64,000 nucleotides of DNA from Eubacterium plexicaudatum ASF492 (GCF_000364225.2 NZ_AQFT02000001.1:2933501-2997500), one strand, 5' to 3'; positions 27,671 through 35,527 are shown, counted from the stretch's first letter. Notes: generated by a model not told the origin, from the sequence alone. Program-made: numbers and translations.

Positions 27671-27934
27671 TTAATATTTACTGTATATCTGCCCCCTGTT
27701 TCCGGCATCGATCACACAAATAATTAATTCATTATTGTTCACTTTATAAATAATCCGGTATTCGCCCACACGAAGCCTGTAAAGCCCCATGCTTTTCCTG
27801 CCTTTCAGACGCTTTATATCGTTTCCCGCCGGCAGTTCGTGAATCGCCCTTAAAACCCTTTCCTTATCTGGCTTTGGCAGTTTTATGATAAACTTTTCTG
27901 CCAGTTTTTCAATGATGATTCCGTACTTTTTCAC
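27671..27934 (-). CDS. RelE/ParE-family toxin, copy 2 (intact)
   Basis: 87 residues, MKKYGIIIEKLAEKF to AGNRGQIYSKY, with the RelE core LYRLRVGEYRIIYKV; the basic and aromatic residues in this core are those used for mRNA cleavage in the family. The start overlaps the antitoxin stop by four bases (translational coupling). One residue (E for D in VGEYR) differs from copy 1 in the shared part. Confidence 0.88.
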   Translation of the reverse strand: MKKYGIIIEKLAEKFIIKLPKPDKERVLRAIHELPAGNDIKRLKGRKSMGLYRLRVGEYRIIYKVNNNELIICVIDAGNRGQIYSKY

Positions 27935-28152
27935 AATGCAATCCCTTCCCTTGCCGCCAGTTCTTCAAGTGTAACTGTTTCATGCTTTTCCGGGTCCGGA
28001 TTATTTAGATATTCTTCCACTAATTTTTCACAATACAAGTCATCCTCTATATCATCGTCAAACTGTATTCCCCTCAAAAAAAGAAGCAGACTGCTGATTT
28101 TATATTCCGGCAGTTTATCAATAATCTGTTTGGCTAACTCTCTTTCACTCAT
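27931..28152 (-). CDS. Antitoxin partner of RelE, copy 2 (intact)
   Basis: 73 residues: MSERELAKQIIDKLPEYKIS, hydrophobic SSLLLFLRGIQFDDD, then an acidic flexible tail NNPDPEKHETVTLEELAARE. It is the first gene of the pair; the helical N-terminus and acidic toxin-wrapping tail fit a RelB/DUF-type antitoxin. Ribosome site AGGAGGGGTTCG precedes the start. Confidence 0.82.
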   Translation of the reverse strand: MSERELAKQIIDKLPEYKISSLLLFLRGIQFDDDIEDDLYCEKLVEEYLNNPDPEKHETVTLEELAAREGIAL

Positions 28153-28230
28153 AACGAACCCCTCCTTAATATCGCAATTCCCGCACTTTGAACAAATACG
28201 ATACAGTAACAGCTTTTTAACTTTCCTATA

Positions 28231-28508
28231 CCGATACGGAACTGAATGTACTTTTGATAAAGCCCAACTTAAAGACCTGTGGATTTTTGGAATATAAGAT
28301 TTTGGTATTCTCCAATTATCTTTTAGGAACTGGGAACCGTATCTCTACCGCCCTCAGTCTAAAAATAGAGGATATAAACTTTGACAGTAGTATGATAACA
28401 CTCAACCACACGAAAAACCGCACCGCCCAAACTATAATTGTAGAAATGACCGGAACGAGAGATAACAGCCGGTATGTCAAATTAGCACTTGAAGATTACG
28501 AAGAATAG
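28231..28508 (+). pseudogene. Tyrosine recombinase, central fragment
   Basis: Reads YLLGTGNRISTALSLKIEDI then MITLNHTKNRTAQTIIVE, the start of a phage-integrase catalytic domain, with the first catalytic Arg in the TGNRISTAL position. The rest of the domain is missing. Fourth distinct integrase remnant in the region. Confidence 0.6.
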
Positions 28509-28840
28509 AAACCAGACTAAGCCTTGTTGCCCTATAAGGGATTCCCGAAAGGCAGCAGGGCTGTTCCCTTGCTATATAACTTCTATCCTATTCGTTTACA
28601 ATATAAATGCTTCTTACCAGCCGTAAAACCCACGGTAAAACACCCCTATTCCGAGTTTAAAATAAACAACTGCTGCCATACACTTGTTTTTCCATAGAAA
28701 AAATGGTGTTTAAAATATTTTTTTATTCTGCATTTCATTTTAAATTCGGGAAATCGTCCGCACCGAATGGTGGGCGGTGTGAATTTTAAACCTTTAAAGT
28801 TTTAAAATATGCCATTCGGAAAACCTATTATCTTACCGTT
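28509..28840. other. Intergenic stretch, nothing recognised
   Basis: 332 bases without a supported gene. AT-rich, with poly-T and poly-A stretches near 28690-28730 and no clear hairpin. Confidence 0.4.
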
Positions 28841-29174
28841 TTAGTATGTATAATCACGTTGCCTTGTAAGAATGCTTTCCCAATCACGTTCCTCTCTCAG
28901 CACCCTTAACACATGGATTTCCTTTTCGGATTCTGTGATAATGTAAAAAATAATAGACGGCGGAAACGGGTTCTTGTAAATAGAATATCCACGATAACAT
29001 AGATATGTCTTTCCAAAAATACCGCCTAATATTTCAAGTTTATCCAAACGCTCCTTTATCTCTTCCTGAAAGCGGTCAGCCCTCGCTATCCCAAACTGCG
29101 CTTCTATAATAATCTGCAATTTCGGTTATATCATAAACAGCTTCCCACGTTACGATAACTTTATACTTCTGCAT
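28841..29174 (-). CDS. ParE/RelE-superfamily toxin, apparent frameshift
   Basis: From ATG 29174: MQKYKVIVTWEAVYDITEIAD, then one indel near 29118 leads into IEAQFGIARADRFQEEIKER and YRGYSIYKNPFPPSIIFYII. This is the ParE/RelE fold with the C-terminal strand ending RVLREERDWE. The start lies inside the antitoxin gene (14-base overlap). Different family branch from the relBE pair at 27671. Confidence 0.75.
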
Positions 29175-29334
29175 TTCTCCGCCTGTTCCTTAATTCGGTA
29201 ATTTTAACAAAAGCTTCTGTTAAAGGCAATTCTCTTCCGGCTTCCATATCGTCAATGCCTCGGTCAAGCATTTTAAGCATTTTTTCGTAATTGATTGTTT
29301 CGTTCACTTTTTCATCTTGTAATGCATATGCCAT
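29161..29334 (-). CDS. Antitoxin of the ParE/RelE-like pair
   Basis: 57 residues from ATG 29334, preceded by GCAGGTGAG: MAYALQDEKVNETINYEKML then DRGIDDMEAGRELPLTEAF. Short acidic helical antitoxin; the longer frame to 29394 lacks a ribosome site. Overlaps the toxin start. Confidence 0.72.
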   Translation of the reverse strand: MAYALQDEKVNETINYEKMLKMLDRGIDDMEAGRELPLTEAFVKITELRNRRRNAEV

Positions 29335-29543
29335 AAACTCACCTGCTTTCTTCTTGCCATTGATACTTCTTAATTTAAGATACCATAGTCCCATCTATGA
29401 ATCAAGTTTTTTATCATTTCTATTCTGCCAAAGCCAGTGTTTTTTATCCATGTGCAAAATTTTAAAAAATCCTTTACTTTTCTCGCAAGATTAGAGATAA
29501 TTAAAGCGTCAAGAAGCAAATGGTGACTCGTCATTTATCAGGG

Positions 29544-29630
29544 CTTTCCGTACTTTATTCTCCGTTTCCTCATTATCTTCAATATTATAAATATAATGTT
29601 TTAACGTTGTAGATTCATCTGCATGTCCTA
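29544..29630 (-). repeat. Third copy of the integrase tail, without att core
   Basis: Matches the integrase codons LGHADESTTLKHYI through NKVRKAL (compare 6655-6743). It is cut at 29630 by the TA target of a mini-element, and its other end lacks the tRNA-derived core. Confidence 0.75.
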
Positions 29631-29701
29631 GAGCGTGTCTTAAAATTGCTTTCTGTCATCTGTGCGTCACAGTTGACAGAAAGCAATTTTAAGACACACT
29701 C
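29631..29701. mobile_element. Palindromic mini-element, copy A
   Basis: 71 bp, near-perfect inverted repeat starting GAGCGTGTCTTAAAATTGC and ending GCAATTTTAAGACACACTC, flanked by TA on both sides (29629-29630 and 29702-29703). Non-autonomous element of the TA-target (Tc1/mariner or IS630) type; no transposase for it is present in the window. Confidence 0.8.
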
Positions 29702-29811
29702 TAGAATTTGGAAATAATTGTACACGAATGTGCAAAGATTGTCACTAACTGAATCTAATATAACAGAAAGATTGACATTTGGGAATATACGAAAGTTTGC
29801 GTTTACCGTGC

Positions 29812-29858
29812 ATCAGCAATTGAATAGGCTTTACACTTTCAACCACATACGCTATAAT
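29812..29858 (+). promoter_or_regulatory. Cassette 3: left inverted repeat and promoter
   Basis: Repeat at 29812-29838; TTTACA (29830-29835), 17 bases, TATAAT (29853-29858). Confidence 0.78.
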
Positions 29859-29904
29859 GATTGTAGCGAATAACAACTGCATCAATCACAAAGGCGGTGA
29901 AAGG

Positions 29905-30081
29905 ATGGTAGATAAAATGAATGAACTTGAACTTAAAGACCAGGCAATCAAAGAGTTTGTTAATTTACAAAGAGTAAAAAATGCAGCAGACAAAGACAAG
30001 GAAATTGCATACCAAGAAAAAGTATTAAAAGCAAGGTTGCAAGCTTTGGGCATACCAACAGAAGATTTAGAGATTAAATAA
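29905..30081 (+). CDS. Cassette 3 small protein, 58 residues, unknown
   Basis: ATG 29905 after AAAGGCGGTGAAAGG. Reads MVDKMNELELKDQAIKEFVN and ends RLQALGIPTEDLEIK. Probably all-helical, with heptad-like spacing of Leu and Val. Shares the Q-R-x-K core and the LG(V/I)-x-(V/T)-E-D-(I/L) ending with the cassette 1 and 4 proteins. Confidence 0.72.
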   Translation: MVDKMNELELKDQAIKEFVNLQRVKNAADKDKEIAYQEKVLKARLQALGIPTEDLEIK

Positions 30082-30117
30082 TTGCAAACAACCACCTAAC
30101 CAACCCACCAAACCAGA

Positions 30118-30160
30118 GTGTAAAGCTTATTGAATTGTCAATGTGCTTTACACTTTTTAA
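30118..30160 (+). terminator. Cassette 3: attenuator-like hairpin
   Basis: GTGTAAAGC (30118-30126) pairs with GCTTTACAC (30145-30153), followed by TTTTTAATTT. Confidence 0.68.
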
Positions 30161-30177
30161 TTTGGGAGGTTATTACT

Positions 30178-30368
30178 CTGAATAAATATTTTGAGAATAT
30201 CAGCACATTAAACGAACTCAGAAAGCAGTACAAAGAACTATTAAAAATTCATCACCCTGATAATGGCGAAACTTTAGAAATTATGCAGGAAATTAATTCT
30301 GAATATGACAGAATGTTTAAGATTCTGAAAGATCAACATGAAAATAATAATACTGATCAGGCCAGTAC
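30178..30368 (+). pseudogene. J-domain protein with CTG at the start position, interrupted by a mini-element
   Basis: NKYFENISTLNELRKQYKEL then LLKIHHPDNGETLEIMQEIN and SEYDRMFKILKDQHE: a full J-domain with intact HPD. The codon after the GGGAGGTTATTACT site is CTG rather than the ATG of cassettes 1 and 2. The mini-element at 30371 cuts the gene after about 63 codons, so the C-terminal domain is missing. Confidence 0.7.
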
Positions 30369-30370
30369 TA

Positions 30371-30498
30371 GAGTGTGTCTTAAAATTGCTTTCTGTCATC
30401 TGTGCGTCACAGTTTGCGGGATATTTGTCCCGAATGAGGAACAAATATCCCGCAAAGTGGGGCGTGCAAATGGCAGGAATGAATTTTAAGACATACTC
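30371..30498. mobile_element. Palindromic mini-element, composite copy B
   Basis: 128 bp flanked by TA (30369-30370, 30499-30500). The left 44 bases match copies A and C. The right part differs, with an inner hairpin (GCGGGATATTTGT with ACAAATATCCCGC), but returns to the shared terminal AATTTTAAGACATACTC. It interrupts the cassette 3 J-domain gene. Confidence 0.75.
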
Positions 30499-30531
30499 TA
30501 GAACAGACAATGAAAACTCCGCAATTTAAAA

Positions 30532-30738
30532 ATGCTCGGAGCAAAAGTAGATGAAGCAATCGAAATGTTTGAAAATGAAATGATCGACTTCCTTCCGGAA
30601 ACTGGCAAACGAGTGAAATTTTTTAAAGAGAGCAGGGAGAGAATCGAAATCATGTGCCAATCTATGGAAGATATGAGGAATCAAACGTTGAAAGAGGTTC
30701 GCTCCGTATGTTGGCGGCTGGCAAAGATGCTATTGTAA
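30532..30738 (+). pseudogene. Rpn-family nuclease, C-terminal fragment
   Basis: KVDEAIEMFENEMIDFLPET then GKRVKFFKESRERIEIMCQS and MEDMRNQTLKE, closely matching the C-terminal part of the Rpn protein at 14373 (RFFKESKEGIEIMC, MEDMRNQTLKE). The nuclease core is absent and the end is out of frame. Confidence 0.65.
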
Positions 30739-30795
30739 AGAAAGACCGTATGATACGTATCTGTCAGGTACAGGCGTAACGAATCCGGACGGAAA

Positions 30796-30833
30796 AACCG
30801 GTAGCCTGCGTCAGGATTCACAGGCTGCCGGTT
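30796..30833 (-). terminator. Terminator after the small gene at 30911
   Basis: AACCGGTAGCCTG (30796-30808) pairs with CAGGCTGCCGGTT (30821-30833), one mismatch; on the minus strand it ends in TTTTT. Confidence 0.65.
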
Positions 30834-30910
30834 ACGAGAAAATAAATGTTTCGTATGCAAAGTGTCCGGAATACAAAGTTACGGAAAATACCCGGATGTC
30901 AGGTATTTAC

Positions 30911-31144
30911 TTACCGGAAGTTAACGATTGCGTCGCTGAAATTTTCGTAAGCATCTTCGTAATGATCCTGAATAGCCTGAAATTTAGCTTCTTTTGTCAG
31001 GAATCGACGCGGGTCGGCTTTCAGGTGAACTCGTATGACCGCATCCAGGTCTTCTTCTTTGAATTCGTAGACGAAACGTTCTCTGATGTGAAAATATACA
31101 TTTGCGTCCCATTTCGTATTGCATATGGCTGTTAATAATTCCAT
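30911..31144 (-). CDS. Small hypothetical protein, 77 residues
   Basis: Start at 31144 behind a strong GGGAGGTG site. MELLTAICNTKWDANVYFHI, then FVYEFKEEDLDAVIRVHLKA and FQAIQDHYEDAYENFSDAIVN. Acidic, aromatic-rich and intact, with its own terminator. No family is recognised. It stands alone between mobile-element remnants. Confidence 0.6.
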   Translation of the reverse strand: MELLTAICNTKWDANVYFHIRERFVYEFKEEDLDAVIRVHLKADPRRFLTKEAKFQAIQDHYEDAYENFSDAIVNFR

Positions 31145-31343
31145 TCGGACACCTCCCTGAAAAAATTTTTTCTAAGTTTATGTTTGTTTTTATAGTATAC
31201 TACAAAAGCAAGCCGACTACAAGATGAAAGATGTGTTTTGTCTGACTGAAATGCACGGACAATCGGAACGGTTCCGTGTAATGTGGAAAATTTTTAATGT
31301 CGAATAACAGGCCAAAATTAATGAAACTTATTCTACACCGCTG

Positions 31344-31390
31344 ATTGCCAACTGAATAGGCTTTACACTCTCAGATACATACGCTATAAT
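31344..31390 (+). promoter_or_regulatory. Cassette 4: left inverted repeat and promoter
   Basis: Repeat at 31344-31370; TTTACA (31362-31367), 17 bases, TATAAT (31385-31390). Confidence 0.78.
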
Positions 31391-31436
31391 AATTGTAGCA
31401 AATAACAACTGCATCAATCATAAAGGCGGTGAGATT

Positions 31437-31619
31437 ATGGAGGTAATGGAAATGACTGATAAAGAATTAATTACAACAACCATTGACAGATATACTGATT
31501 TACAACAAATAAAAAAAGCTAATGGTGGGCACAAAAATGAAATGCTTGATTATTTAATCAAAGTAACTACTGCTAAATTATCATCTCTAGGGGTAAATGT
31601 AGAAGATATAACCCTTTAA
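31437..31619 (+). CDS. Cassette 4 small protein, 60 residues, unknown
   Basis: ATG 31437 after AAAGGCGGTGAG. MEVMEMTDKELITTTIDRYT, ending SLGVNVEDITL. It is the closest relative of the cassette 1 protein (about 45 of 60 positions identical). Here the right inverted repeat and the J-domain gene are missing; the sequence passes instead to mini-element copy C. Confidence 0.73.
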   Translation: MEVMEMTDKELITTTIDRYTDLQQIKKANGGHKNEMLDYLIKVTTAKLSSLGVNVEDITL

Positions 31620-31686
31620 CCGGTATAGTTAACGGATTTTGTACAATAAAAGAATAAAGTGATTAACAGGCTTGTACCATGATCTA

Positions 31687-31757
31687 GAGTGTGTCTTAAA
31701 ATTGCTTTCTGTCAACTGTGCGTCACAGTTGACAGAAAGCAATTTTAAGACACACTC
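31687..31757. mobile_element. Palindromic mini-element, copy C (perfect palindrome)
   Basis: 71 bp: two perfectly complementary 34-base arms (GAGTGTGTCTTAAAATTG... inward) around a 3-base CGT loop, flanked by TA (31685-31686, 31758-31759). It abuts a P-loop gene fragment. Confidence 0.85.
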
Positions 31758-31765
31758 TAATATAA

Positions 31766-31930
31766 TTTGCCGTGATCCAGGTGATCAAAGTACTCTTCCC
31801 GATTCCGAGCCGTCCCAAAATCAAAAGCATTTTATTCCTGCCCTTGACATAAATATACTCCGATATTAATGCCTTTAAATCACCTGATAATTTAGTGTTC
31901 TTTTTCCATGTATATTGCGCATCATCAATT
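31766..31930 (-). pseudogene. P-loop NTPase fragment, NACHT/STAND-like
   Basis: Reads DDAQYTWKKNTKLSGDLKAL then EYIYVKGRNKMLLILGRLGI followed by GKSTLITWITAN. GRLGIGKST is a Walker A loop of the type found in NACHT and other STAND ATPases, preceded by a helix typical of that class. Only about 55 codons remain; the rest is lost at the mini-element. Assignment to NACHT is by resemblance only. Confidence 0.5.
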
Positions 31931-31981
31931 CAAGCTTACAAAAGCAAATCAATCAAAATATCAAATCTTCCACACCTATTT

Positions 31982-33076
31982 TCATTTATATAATTCTATT
32001 CCTTGAAATACAACACCGATAAGCGGAATCAAAACCGACATCAAAATTAAAATTCTATTTGCCATTGAAGTCAAAATTGGCGGTTGATCCATCAATTCAT
32101 TTCTTTTCTCTATTAATAATTCTTTCTCGTCATCTGCTGTTGTTTCCGATGTAATATTTCTGTCATATTCCAACAACAATTTCATTTTTTCAGATTGCAT
32201 ATATTTTATTAATTCTTGTAACGGAATATATGCAACACATACGATCATTAAAATCCCAATAATTAGGCACAGTGCTATTATATTATTATCAAAAGCATTT
32301 TTTGCTTCTATTGGTTTTTGCGCTGCGACTTTGTCATTACAAATAAATAATATCGAACCGACAATATAAAATAAACCATAAGAAAATGTACACAAAAGTA
32401 CATCAACTGTTTTAATAACACTCAAATTTTTATTAAATTCTTTCTGTTTATAAACAATGGCTTTATCTCGAATACAATAAAAAATAACAAATCCTGCCAC
32501 AAGCGCCATACCTAATACCGATAAAGACTGATACCACGTAATTCCCAAAAAAGTAGATAATATAATTTAGCTAATCCATACAAATGATTGATCCATATTT
32601 TACTGCCATTTTTCATAGCTTCCATACAAAATGATAAACCTGCCATACATCCGATTATAAATAATACAACCCCTACCGCAAAACTCAAAAAAGATGTTGC
32701 CGCCCGGACATTGCATAATGTTCACGTATTTCATTTTCATAATCTCTGCTAATTCCATAATTTAACCATTCTTCAAACAACCATGGAAAATGATGGGACA
32801 GGAAATAAGAAATAAAATATAAAACAGATAGTGCAAGGCTATTGCTCATATCTTTCACATAAGATAGCGGTATCTCATCATTCCAAAATGCATCGGATAC
32901 GATAACAAAGACTAAATTCAGCGTATAGCAACTTAATGGTATTATCATAAATAACCATCTGTTCAAAACATTTTAGTTAATTTTTTATGTAAAAGCACTA
33001 CCAAATTAGCTGTTCTAATTATTTCAAATGTTTCTAAATATTTAGCAACCATTTTCCTGTATACACTGTCATCCAT
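31982..33076 (-). CDS. Polytopic membrane protein, unknown, apparent frameshifts
   Basis: From ATG 33076: MDDSVYRKMVAKYLETFEII, then with single T insertions near 32975, 32693 and 32555 it reads through LNRWLFMIIPLSCYTLNLVF, LSFAVGVVLFIIGCMAGLSF, LGITWYQSLSVLGMALVAGF and a final NRILILMSVLIPLIGVVF helix to 31982. About 365 residues, six to seven membrane segments and one charged cytoplasmic stretch (DRNITSETTADDEKE). Next to the NTPase fragment, it could be the membrane effector of a lost two-gene conflict system, but no family is recognised. Confidence 0.6.
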
Positions 33077-33200
33077 ATCTATTCCCCCAACAAATGAATT
33101 ATTTTCTTAATCAAATACACCATATTTCAAACTATCCGAAATCATATTTTTCATCTCAGACACAAACTTCTTCAAGCATTTTTATAAAAATCTATACGCG

Positions 33201-33530
33201 TCATGAAAAGTCCACATTTGCATGCACACACTCTGCCATCACCCGCGCCACTTCTTCCGCAGTCGGCATTCCGGTCTGCGCCCCAAACTTCTCCGTAGAC
33301 AGACCTGCCGCCACGTTTGCGTATTCCAACGCCGATTTCAGGTCGTCTCCGGCCTGCTTTAAATTTTCCAAAAGCATGCTGCCATGGCTGTCCTCCCCCA
33401 CACAGCCAAACATTTCTACTTCCGCGCCCAGCTTTGCCATCGCAACCGCCTGATTTGCCCCTTTTCCTCCTGGTGTCAGGCTGAGCCGGTCTCCGGTTAA
33501 TGTTTCTCCTTTTCACCGATATTGTTGTTT
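33201..33530 (-). pseudogene. Ribokinase (PfkB family) with the middle deleted
   Basis: Start region GETLTGDRLSLTPGGKGANQ then MAKLGAEVEMFGCVGEDSHG is the PfkB N-terminus with the GGKGANQ substrate motif. After KQAGDD it passes in frame to the extreme C-terminus (LKSALEYANVAAGLSTEKFG, GMPTAEEV). About 190 residues, including the GAGD anion hole and catalytic base, are missing, so it cannot be active. A ribokinase would fit the neighbouring sugar genes. Confidence 0.75.
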
Positions 33531-33587
33531 CTTTTCAGTATAATACGCATCTGTCGTTTCATCAATGGTATATTTTTTCATTTCCAA

Positions 33588-33630
33588 TTGACTTATGTAT
33601 GATATCATACTATAATGTACGATATCATAC
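33588..33630 (+). promoter_or_regulatory. marR-MATE promoter with two palindromic operators
   Basis: TTGACT (33588-33593), 17 bases, TATAAT (33611-33616). Operator 1, GTATGATATCATAC, a perfect 14-base palindrome, occupies the spacer (33597-33610). Operator 2, GTACGATATCATAC, lies just after the -10 (33617-33630); the two are 20 bases apart, on the same DNA face. This predicts autorepression by the MarR protein. Confidence 0.85.
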
Positions 33631-33648
33631 ATAACAGGAGGGGATTTT

Positions 33649-34089
33649 ATGGCAGAATTTATGACAACCGAACTGAAACGTTTAAATTACCTGACTAGCG
33701 AAATAGATGCGGCTTACCACGAAGCCGCTCTCAAACTCGGCTTGTCCGATGCCACGATGATGGTTCTTTATACAGCCTGCAACAACGGCGGCAGCTGCCT
33801 GCTCAGCGACATCCAAAAGATTTCCGGCACCAGCAGGCAGACCATCCATTCCGCAATCCGAAGACTGGAAGCCGACGGACTGATTAATCTGGAAGCAAGC
33901 GACGGCAAAAGGAAAACTGTCCGTCTTACGGAGAAAGGAAAGGATCGTTCTGAAAATGGCGTTGCAAAACTGGCACAACTTGAAAATGAAATTTTAGGTT
34001 CCTGGCCTGAAGAGGACCAGAAAAAATATTTGGAACTGACTCAGAAATACCTGAACGCACTAAAAGAAAAAATCAAAAACAGGTTATAA
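33649..34089 (+). CDS. MarR-family repressor
   Basis: 146 residues; start after AGGAGGGG. Winged helix: LLSDIQKISGTSRQTIHSAI (recognition helix), then RRLEADGLINLEASDGKRKT and VRLTEKGKD (wing). Dimer helices at both ends. Eight bases separate it from the MATE exporter, so it very likely controls its own operon through the palindromes in the promoter. Confidence 0.92.
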   Translation: MAEFMTTELKRLNYLTSEIDAAYHEAALKLGLSDATMMVLYTACNNGGSCLLSDIQKISGTSRQTIHSAIRRLEADGLINLEASDGKRKTVRLTEKGKDRSENGVAKLAQLENEILGSWPEEDQKKYLELTQKYLNALKEKIKNRL

Positions 34090-34097
34090 ATTATATT

Positions 34098-35471
34098 ATG
34101 AAAGGATGCAAAATGATGATGCAGCACCATAAAAAATCAAATGCAGTGATTCGGTTATCCGACCATTTTAACTATCGGAGAATCATCCGTTTTACGCTTC
34201 CGTCAATCATTATGTTGGTCTTTACTTCGATTTATGGCGTAATTGACGGTTTTTTTGTATCGAATTTTGTAGGTAAAACACCTTTTGCCGCGCTGAATTT
34301 TATTATGCCGTTTTTAATGGTACTCGGCGCCCTCGGATTTATGTTTGGCACCGGCGGCAGCGCCCTGATTGCAAAAACCATGGGAGAAGGTAAAAAAGCA
34401 GAAGCAAATCAGATGTTTTCGCTTTTTATCTATATTACCGCCGCATGCGGCTTTGTTATCGCCGTATGCGGAATCCTCTTTATCCGCCCCATCGCCGCTG
34501 CGCTTGGGGCCGAAGGCCACCTGTTGGAACAAAGTGTACTCTATGGCCGCATCTGCCTGCTCGCTCTGCCCGCACTTATGCTGCAATATGAATTTCAGAG
34601 CTTTTTCTCCACTGCGGAAAAGCCGAACATGGGACTGGCCATAACAGTCCTTGCAGGTATTACGAATATCCTCTTAGACGCTTTGTTCGTAGCCGTGCTG
34701 CACATGGGACTGGCCGGCGCTGCCGCAGCTACCGTATGCGGCCAGCTGGTCGGCGGTATCGCTCCTGTTTTTTACTTTGCCCGTAAAAACAACAGCCTGC
34801 TGCAGCTCACAAAAACCAGCTTTGACGGCATGGCTTTATGGAAAGCCTGTACGAACGGTTCTTCGGAACTGATGACAAATATTTCCATGTCGCTGGTCAG
34901 TATGCTGTACAATGTGCAGCTTATGAAATACGCAGGTGAAAACGGTATCGCGGCATATGGCGTGCTGATGTATGTCAATTTTGTGTTTCTGGCCGTCTTT
35001 ATCGGCTACTCCGTTGGCGCAGCGCCGGTGATCAGCTACCATTATGGCGCAGGCAACCATGCGGAATTAAGCAGCCTGCTTCGAAAAAGCCTTTGCATTA
35101 CGCTTATCTTTTCCATCGGTATGCTGCTGCTTGCACAAACGCTGGCAAAACCGCTTTCTATCATTTTTGTTGGCTATGACACGCAATTATTAAGCCTGAC
35201 GCTGCGAGGATTTCATATTTTTTCGTTTTCCTTCCTGTTTGCAGGCGCCGCCATTTTTGGCTCCGCGTTTTTTACAGCGCTAAATAACGGTTTTATATCC
35301 GCGCTGATCTCCTTTTTGCGAACGCTGGTGTTTCAGGTAGCTGCGATATTGATCTTTCCGCTGATTTGGAACATTGATGGTATCTGGATATCCGTTGCGG
35401 CCGCGGAATTGATGGCTGCGGTTATAACCGTTTTGCTGCTGCTCGGAATGAGACGAAAGTACCGATATTAA
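34098..35471 (+). CDS. MATE-family multidrug efflux protein
   Basis: 457 residues with 12 membrane helices in two similar halves. FTLPSIIMLVFTSIYGVIDG and FVSNFVGKTPFAALNFIMPF are the conserved start of the MATE fold; YGVLMYVNFVFLAVFIGYSV and GAAPVISYHYGAG correspond to the second half. Exports organic cations or drugs by Na+ or H+ antiport. A second in-frame ATG at 34113 is also possible. Cotranscribed with marR and ended by the hairpin at 35486. Confidence 0.92.
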   Translation: MKGCKMMMQHHKKSNAVIRLSDHFNYRRIIRFTLPSIIMLVFTSIYGVIDGFFVSNFVGKTPFAALNFIMPFLMVLGALGFMFGTGGSALIAKTMGEGKKAEANQMFSLFIYITAACGFVIAVCGILFIRPIAAALGAEGHLLEQSVLYGRICLLALPALMLQYEFQSFFSTAEKPNMGLAITVLAGITNILLDALFVAVLHMGLAGAAAATVCGQLVGGIAPVFYFARKNNSLLQLTKTSFDGMALWKACTNGSSELMTNISMSLVSMLYNVQLMKYAGENGIAAYGVLMYVNFVFLAVFIGYSVGAAPVISYHYGAGNHAELSSLLRKSLCITLIFSIGMLLLAQTLAKPLSIIFVGYDTQLLSLTLRGFHIFSFSFLFAGAAIFGSAFFTALNNGFISALISFLRTLVFQVAAILIFPLIWNIDGIWISVAAAELMAAVITVLLLLGMRRKYRY

Positions 35472-35485
35472 AATGAAACGTGAAA

Positions 35486-35527
35486 AAATCTAAGGAACCG
35501 CGCTGTTACAGGCAGTTCCTCAGATTT
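35486..35527. terminator. Bidirectional terminator between MATE and the catabolic operon
   Basis: AAATCTAAGGAAC (35486-35498) pairs with GTTCCTCAGATTT (35515-35527), one mismatch, with A/T tracts on both sides. Serves the MATE operon on plus and the Gfo/Idh operon on minus. Confidence 0.7.

Larger units (their letters stand above)
27523..28230. repeat. relBE-containing duplication, copy 2
   Basis: Second copy of 21079-21785; both genes are intact here. Its left edge cuts the cassette 2 J-domain gene and its right edge meets an integrase fragment. Confidence 0.9.

Noticed and set aside
29631..31757. Repeated palindromes as a CRISPR array
   Set aside because: Only a few dispersed copies, no regular spacers and no cas genes; TA flanks and length fit mini-elements.
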